This document shows positions 52,201-61,200 of a stretch of DNA of 64,000 nucleotides, one piece after another. A program made the position numbers and the translations under genes. Origin of the DNA: Lepidonotus clava (taxonomy: Eukaryota > Annelida > Polychaeta > Phyllodocida > Polynoidae). The notes under the pieces are model-generated. The model did no database searches, was not told the DNA's origin, and saw only the letters and a program-made list of their open reading frames with translations. The stretch covers positions 64,755,427-64,819,426 of the forward strand of contig OW387134.1 in NCBI GenBank assembly GCA_936440205.1. Reading direction: 5' to 3'. The number at the start of each line of letters is the position of its first letter. Positions within the stretch are counted from its first letter, which is position 1.

Positions 52201-55200
52201 AGCCTAGTGCGCTCTGAAACTATCGTCCTCCAGAAGCACTACACTCCAACTCCAGATCGTGATGGCCAGAGTCGCATAAGTGTCTCCTATCTGGGTTCTG
52301 AGGCTGGTGACCTCAGTGACAATGAACTTGATGTTGAAGATCAAGATCTCCCCCTGGAAGATGGCCAGGATTCCGTCTTTTCTGCCCCAAAACGTCCTGG
52401 ATCTGGCAGGCTCACCCCAATAGATGCTACAAAAGCAATGGCAAATGAAGGCAGGCAGTCTCCATATGGGTTGCCGCTTCCACCGATCCCCAAGAGTACT
52501 CCTGCTTCTCCTGAAGGAGAGAAGAAGAATGGGATGTACAGACAGTATGTTAAGGATAAAGACATGGAAGCGAATGCAGGAAACAGTGAACCCGTGCCAC
52601 CGCATCTACCAACACCTCCTCCAGGGCCAAAGAATGCAGGCGAAGGAAGACCACAGAGGTCACGCTCATCTTCTCCTGCTCTACAGGCTAGGCACAAGAC
52701 TCCTGTGCCTCTGCTTACACGTGTTGATAATTCTGAGTGTGAAACAGCTGATGGAAGCCAAGTCCAACCAGTAATCATGCAACCAAAAATGAGGCTTCAA
52801 AAGAGAAAAACTGAAGAGCAGATTGTAGTTGAAGCTGCAGCTGTAAGTCCCAAGGTTCAAAATGAAGAAGTGGATGCTAACACATGCAGTGAGGAAACAC
52901 AGCTTAGATCCAAAGCAGAAACTAGGGAAAATGATCCAAGCTCAAATGAAGGGCCATCTACTGTGTCAGACACCACACGAGTTGAAGATTCAAGTGTCAA
53001 GATAACTGAGGCAAAAGAGTCAAAGCATCAGGAGCAGTCAGGTTCTTCTACAGAGTCAGAAGTTGGAACTGGCCTTCTTGCCACTGGAATAGCTGCTGCT
53101 GTTATAGCCTCTGAAGAAACAAGTGATGAAGTGCAAGCCTCCACAACTCCAGAAACAAGTCAAAATGTAGGTGAAACAGCAGAAGCTGATGCTAAGACTC
53201 CAACTTCCTGTGAAGGAACAATGATGGACCCAAAAGCAGAAAGTGTGGAAGAACCATCATCTAACAAAGACCAGGCAACTGATGGTACAAACCATCAGGT
53301 GTCCCAAAGTGCAGCTGAAGCTGAAGTGGATTGTGCTGAAGCCCCTACTCTGAAAGCAGAAATGGGAGCTGAATCGAAAGAAGCTGAAGATGCAACCGTC
53401 AAAGAAATTCAAGAAAAGATTTCTGGGTCAGAGCAGTCGACAGAGTCAGATGTTACCGATGACAAACCTGCTGTAACTGCCCTCCAAGGTGAAACTGTCA
53501 AAGAGCAGGTCACTGATGTACCAGACCTGACCGATGAAACAAACCAAGATGCAGGTAAAATATCAGAGGATGGTGCCAAGACCACTACTGCCAGTGATGA
53601 AATAAAACCAAATGCAGAACATGAAAATCCAATTGTTAAGGAAACTGAAGAGGACAAAACAAAGTTGAATGAAGAAGTTGATCCCTCAAGTGCATCTATG
53701 GAGCCAGCAGTAGGAACTGGTCTGCTAGTCACTGGAATAGCTTCTGTTGCCATTGCCTCTCAGGATGATGAGATGAAATCCTCAGAAAGCGAGGAAACTA
53801 AGCAACCAGAATCTGAAGTGGTCATCGCCACTGAACTTGATGAATCAAAGCCCTTGGAGACAAATGAAGCAAACCCTGATTCTGAGGAAGTGCAAACACC
53901 TGCTGAGATGAAACCAGAAGAGACTGATCAGTCAGATACTAGTGTTATAAAATCAGACAAAACTGAGGAAACAACTGAGGAGACCATTGCAACTCCAGAG
54001 GAATCTAATGAAAGGAAACAACTTGAAACTGATGCAGAAAAATCAGATGAGGCAGATGAAGAATCAAAGACCTCAGGAAATGAGGAACCCACGGTACGTT
54101 CTGAAGATATGCAATCATCATCTGAAGAATCAAAACTGTCAGAGAGTGATGAAACAAAACAACCAGAATCTGATGAGACCACCCCTATCAACCTTGAAGA
54201 TTCAAATCCAGAAACAGATGAGCCAAAGATTAATTTGGAGAAAGTCCAATCACCTAGAGACACAAAACCAGAAGGAAATTATGAAATTGAAGCATCAGAC
54301 AGTGGTAAAGTACAACCTGATGTAACTGAAGAAACAACACCATCCGAAACTGAGGACACCATGACCAGTCCCATGGTAGTACAGCCACCTTCTTCCACAG
54401 AAGTGGAATCTTCAGGGGCCAGTGAATCAAATCAACAAGAATGTGATGAAACAAATTTAGATGATCCAAAAGAATCAAAGATAATGGCGACCGAGGAAAC
54501 AGTTGCAGGTGCTGAGCAAGTGGAATCATCTAGAGAAACAAAACCCTCAGTGACTGAGGAACCATCCAAAGATTCTCAGGACCTACAAGTTGAACCTAGT
54601 GAAGATCAGTGTGTTAATGTTCCAGACCCAACTCTGGAAACAGCAGAAGATGATAACACAGAAGATGAAATCGTAGATGGGCATATTGTAGCTTCTACAA
54701 ATGGAGATGACCAGAAAGTGGACGGGGATATGGTACCAAACCTGTATGCAGCTGATTCGTTGGAAGACTTGCAGAAGGAAACTTCTACTGTAAACACTGT
54801 TGAAGAAACAAATATGATAGAAAGCGACTCCCTTGAAAACATTCCTAATGAAATCAACGCATCAGAATCAATAGAAATACCAGAGGCAAAACCTATAGTG
54901 AATGATGACACACAAGAAGTGGAAATGAAAGATACTTCCACTACTGAAGTAGCAGATGAAGATGAAGAAACAGCACAATCAAATACTGCTGAGGCTATGG
55001 CAGTTCCTGAGGAAGTGCAGCCATCAGCTTCTGATGATTTGGAGTCTCCAGAGACTACTGAAACAAAACAACCTGAATCTGAACTAGAACATTCTGAAGA
55101 ATCAAAGGTCACAGAGCCTACAGAGGGAACATCTGATGTAGCTGAAGAAATACCATCATCTACAGCTGAGAAGACCATGGCAACTGCTGAACAAGTACAG

Positions 55201-58200
55201 TCTTCTCCTGAAGCAGTGGAGTCATCCGAGTCTGAAGTTATGGAACAGTCTGAATCAGTTGGTCCAGAGGCAGAAAAATCAGAGGAATCAGAGGAATCGA
55301 AGAGCACAGGGACAGAAGAAACAAAGGCAGATTCTGAGATATTCCAATCACAATCTGAAGAACCAACATCTTCAGAAAGTGAGGAAACTAAAGAACCAGA
55401 CTCTGGTGTGACTGCTCCTGCTGATCTCCAAGAACCAGTGCCTTCTGAGGCTAATGAGCCCAAGACCGAGTCTGAGGATGGACAGCCATCTGCAGAAACT
55501 GCTCAGGAAATACAGGAGTCTTCTGCTTCTGAAGCAGTGCAATCATCAGAGTCTGAAGTGACAGAACAACCTCAATCTAATGTGTTAAAATCAGATGAGC
55601 CCAATGAAGTTGAATCAAATGAATCAGAGGAATCAACAACTACAGGGACTAGAGAAACAAATGCAGCTTCTGAGGACATGCAATCACCATCTGAAGAATC
55701 AAAATCTTCAGAGAGTGATGAAAGAAAACAAGCAGAATCTGATGTGGCCGCCACTGATCTCCAAGAAGCAAACCCTCCTGAGGCTAATGAACCCAAGGCT
55801 GAGTCCAAGGAGGTGCAGTTACCTGCAGAAACAAAACCTCAGGAGTGTGTTGAGACTGATCAATCAGACAATGGATTATCAAAGCCAAGTGGATGCAAGG
55901 AAACAACACCATCTTCAACAGAGGAGACCATGTCAATTCCCGAGGGAGGACAGCAACCAGAGTCTGATTCAAAAATGTCAGATGAGCCTGAGGTATCAAA
56001 CACCACAGAAACTGGAGAAATAGAGGCTGATGATGACAGAGTCCAGCCATCAGATGATGAAACCAAGCCTTCAGAAAGTGATGAAACAAAACAGCCAGAA
56101 TCTGATGTGGCCAGCTCCAAAAATCCTGAAGAATCAGAGAACTCAGAGGCAGCACCTGATGTAGCTGAAGAAATAACACCATCTGCAACAGAGGAGACAA
56201 TTGTAACTGCTGAGCAAGTACAGTCTTCTGCTTCTGAAGCAGTGGATGAGCCCATTGAAGTAAAATCAAAGGAAACAACCACCACAGGGACAGAAGAAAC
56301 AGAGTCTGATGAAACCATACATCCAGAATCTGATGCCACTACTTCTGCTGATGTCCAAGAAACAATGCTCTCTGAAGTTGATGAAGCCAAGACTGAGTCT
56401 GAGAAAGTACAATCACCTGAAGAAACAAAACCTGTAGAAAATGATGAGACTGCTCAAAGTGACACTAGCTTAGTAAAATCAGATGAAGCTGAAGGAGCAT
56501 CACCATCTTCAACTGATGAGACCATGCCAATTCCTGAGGGAGGACAACCATTGTCAACTGAAGAAGCAGATGCTATGGAGGCTAATGAAACAAAGCAACC
56601 AGAGTCTGACTTAACAAAATCAGATGAGCTTGAAGGATCGAACACAACAGAAAGTGGTGATGCAGAGGCTACCTCCAATAACCCTGAAAAATCAGAGCCT
56701 GTAGAGGGAGGTTCTGATGTAGCTAAAGAAACAACACCATCTGCATCTGTTGAGCAGGTAGAATCTACTGCCTCTGAAGTGGCTGAACCATCAGAGCCTC
56801 AGGAAATAGGACAGACTGAATCTAATGAGGTAAAATCAGATGAGTTAGAGACAGTTAGGTCAGATGAATCAGAGGAAAGAGAGGCCACAGGGACAGAGGA
56901 AACAAAGGGAGATTCTCAGGAAATGCAATCACAGTCTGAAGAACTGAAAACTTCAGAGACTGATGAAACCATACAGCCAGAATATGACGTGACTGCTACT
57001 GCTGATGTCCAAGAACCAAAGCACTCTGAACCCAAGACCGAGTCTGAGGAGGTAGAATCACCTGAAGAAACAAAACCCAAAGAAAGTGACGAGACTGCTC
57101 AATGTGACACTACCTTAGTAAAGTCAGAAGGAGCTGAAGGAGCATCACCATCTTCAACTGAGGAAACTGTGCCAATTCCTGAGGGAGGACAACCATTGTC
57201 AACTGAAGATGCAGATGCCATGGAGGCTAATGAAAACAAGGAACCAGAGTCTGATGCCACAAAATCAGGTGAGATTGAAAGATCAAACACATCAGGAAAT
57301 GAGGATGCTGAGGCTGATGCTGACAAGGTGCAGCCATCAGATAATGAAACAAAACCTTCTGAAATTGATGAAACAAAAGAGCCAGAATCTGAAGTTAACT
57401 CCAACAATCCTGAAAAATCAGATCTCTCAGAGGAAACATCCGATGACGCTGAAGAAATAACACCATCTACAAAAGAGGACAACATTCAAACTGGTGACCA
57501 AATACAGCCTACTGCCTCTGAAACAGTGGAATCATCAGAGACTGATGAAATGAAACAGCCTGAATCTAATGAGTCAAAATCAGATAATCAAGATGAAGTA
57601 AAGTCAGAGGAATCAGAGGAAAGAAAGACCACAGGGACAGAGGAAACAAAGGCAGATTCTGAGAAAATGCAATCACAATCTGAGATTGATGAGACCAAGC
57701 AATCAGAATCTGATGTGACTGCCCCTGCTGATCTGCAAGAACCCAAGTCCTCTGAGGCTGATGAAACCAATACTGAGTCTAATGAGGTACAATCAGCTGA
57801 AGAAACGAAACCAGAAGAAGGTGAAGTAAAATCTGATGCAGCACAAGAAGTAAAACCATCTGAGGAGACCTTGGCAAACATTGAGCAGGAACAGCCTACA
57901 GCAGCTGAAGCAGTGGAATCATCTGAAACTGAAGTAATGGAACAGCCTGGTTCTAATGTACTAAAATCAGATGACCCTGCTGAAGTAGAGTCAGGTGGAC
58001 CAGAGGAATCAAATCCCACAGGAACAGAAGAAACAAAGGCAGATTCTGAGATAATCCAATCACAATCTGATGAATCAAAATCTCAAGAGACTGATGAAGC
58101 CAAACAACAAGAATCTGATGGGGCCACTCCTGATCTTCAAGAGCCAAAGCCCTCGGAGGCTACTGATGGACCAAATACTGATTCTGAGGAAGAACAATCA

Positions 58201-61200
58201 CCTGCTGTAACAAAACCAGAAGAAAAAACAAGTGAGGTTGAGGGAACAATACCATCTTCAACTGAGGAGACTGTATCAACTCCTGAAGTAGGACAGCCAG
58301 TGTCATCTGAAGAAGTGGATGCTTCAGAGGCTAATGATACAAAGCACCTAGATTCTAATGCAACAAAATCAGATGAGCTTGAAGCATCTGACAATGCAGG
58401 AAGTGAGGGAGCTGTGGCTGACCATCCATCAGACGATGAGACAAAATCCTCAGAGAATGATGGAGCAGAACAGATCAAATCTGATGTAGCCTCCTCTGTT
58501 AGTCTTGAAAAATCAAAGCCCTCCGAGACTGATGGAGCAAAGACTGATTCTGACGAGGTACAATCACCTGCAGAAACAAAACCAGAAGTAAAATCAGGTG
58601 AAGCTGAGGGAACAACACCATCTTCAACTGAGGACACTGTCACAGTGCCTGAGGGAGGACAATCATCTTCATCTGAAGAAGTGGATGCATCAGAGAGTAA
58701 TGAACCAAAGCACCTAGATTCTGATGCAACAAAATCAGATGAGCTTGAAGCAACTGACAACACAGGAAGTGAGGAATCTGTTGCTGACAAAGTCCATCCA
58801 TCAGATGATGAAACAAAATATTCAGAGAACGATGGAACAGAACAGACCAAATCTGATGTAGCCACCTCTAATAATCTTGAAGAATCAACACCTTTAGAGA
58901 CTGATGGACCAAAGACTGATTCTGAGGAAGAACAATCACCTGCAGAAACAAAACTTGAAGAAAAATTACCTGAATCTGAGGAAACATCACCATCTTCGTC
59001 TGAAGAGACTGTGGCAATTTCTGAGGGAGGAAAGCCATCTTCATCTGAAGAAGTGGATGCTTCAGAGGCTAATGATACAAAGCAACCAGAATCTGATGGA
59101 ACAAAATCAGATGAGCTTGAAGCATCTGACAACACAGGAACTGAGGAAGCTGAGGCTGAAAAAGTCCATCCATCAGATAATAAAACAAAACCTTCAGAGA
59201 GTGATGGAACAGAACAGACCAAATCTGATGTAGCCACCTCCAATAGTCTTGAAGAATCAAAGCCCTCAGAGACTGATGAACCAAAGAGTGGTTCTGAGGA
59301 AGAGCAATCACCTGCAGAAACAAAACCTGAAGAAAAGTCAAGAGATGGTGAGGGAACAATGCCATCATCAACTGAGGAGACTATCACAATGCCTGAGGGA
59401 GAACAGCCCGTATCATCTGACAAAGTGGATGCTTCAGAGGCTAATGAAACAAAGCAAACGGAGTCTGTTGCAACAAAATCAGATGAGCTTGAAGCATCTG
59501 ACAACACAGGAACTGAGGAAGCTGAGGCTGAGAAAGTCCAAACATTAGACGATGAAACAAGACCTTCAGAGAGTGATGGAGAGACCAAACCTGATGTAGC
59601 CACCTCCGATAGTCTTGAAGAATCAAAACCCTCAGAGACTGATGAACCAAAGACTGGTTCTGCAGAAGAACAATCAGCTGCAGAAACAAAACCTGAAGAA
59701 AAATCACCTGAATCTGAGGAAACATCACCATCTTCATCTGAAGAGACTGTGACAATTCCTGAGGGAGGAAAGCCATCTTCAGCTGAAGAAGTGGATGCTT
59801 CAGAGTCTAATGATACAAAGCAACCAGAATCTGATGGAACAAAATCAGATGAGCTTGAAGCATCTGACAATACAGAAACTGAGGAAGCTGAGGCTGAGAA
59901 AGTCCATCCATCAGATGATGAAACAAAACCTTCAGAGATTGATGGAACAGAACAGACAGAATCTTGTGTAGCCACCTCTGATAGTCTTGAAGAACCAAAG
60001 CCTTCAGAGACTGATGGGCCAAAGAGTGCTTCAGAGGAAGAGCAATCACCTGCAGAAACAAAACCTGAAGAAAAGTCAAGTGATGGTGAGGAAACAACAC
60101 CATCATCAACAGAGGAGACTATCACAATGCCTGAGGGAAAACAGCCAGTGTCATCTGACAAAGTGGATGCTTCAGAGTCTAATGAAACAAAGCAAACAGA
60201 GGCTGATGCAACAAAATCAGATGAGCTTGAAGCATCTAACCACACAGAAACTGAGGAAGCTGAGGCTGACATAGTCCATCCATCAGATGATGAAACAAAA
60301 CGTTCAGATAGTAATGGAACAGAACCGACCGAATCTGATGTAGCCACCTCCGATAGTCTTGAAGAACCAAAGCCTTCAGAGACTGATGGGCCAAAGAGTG
60401 CTTCAGAGGGAGAGCAATCACCTGCAGAAACAAAACCTGAAGAAAAGTCAAGTGATGGTGAGGAAACAACTCCATCATCAACTGAGGAGACTATCACAAT
60501 GCCTGAGGGAAAACAGCCAGTGTCATCTGACAAAGTGGATGCTTCAGAGGCTAATGAAACAAAGCAAACGGAGTCTGATGCAACAAAATCAGATGAGCTT
60601 GAAGCATCTGACAACACAGAAACTGAGGAAGCTGAGGCTGAAAAAGTCCATCCATCAGATGATGAAACAAAACCTTCAGAGAGTGATGGAACAGACCAGA
60701 CCAAGTCTGATGTAGCCACCTCGGATAGTCTTGAAGAATCAAAGCCCTCAGAGACTGATGAACCAAAGAGTGGTTCTGCAGAAGAACAATCAGCTGCAGA
60801 AACAAGACCTGAAGAAAAATCACCTGAATCTGAGGAAACATCACCATCTTCATCTGAAGAGACTGTGGCAATTCCTGAGGGAGGAAAGCCATCTTCATCT
60901 GAAGAAGTGGATGCTTCAGAGGCTAATGATACAAAGCAATCAGAATCTGATGGAACAAAATCAGATGAGCTTGAAGCATCTGAAAACACAGGAACTGAGG
61001 AAGCTGAGGCTGACAAAGTCCATCCATCAGATGATGAAACAAAACCTTCAGAGAGTGATGAAACAGAACAGACAGCATCTGATGTAGCCACTTCTAAGAG
61101 TCTTGAAGAATCAAAGCCCTCAGAGACTAATGGAGCAAAGACTGATTCCGAGGAAGAACAATCACCCGGAGAAACAAAACCAGAAGAAAAATCAAGTGAA

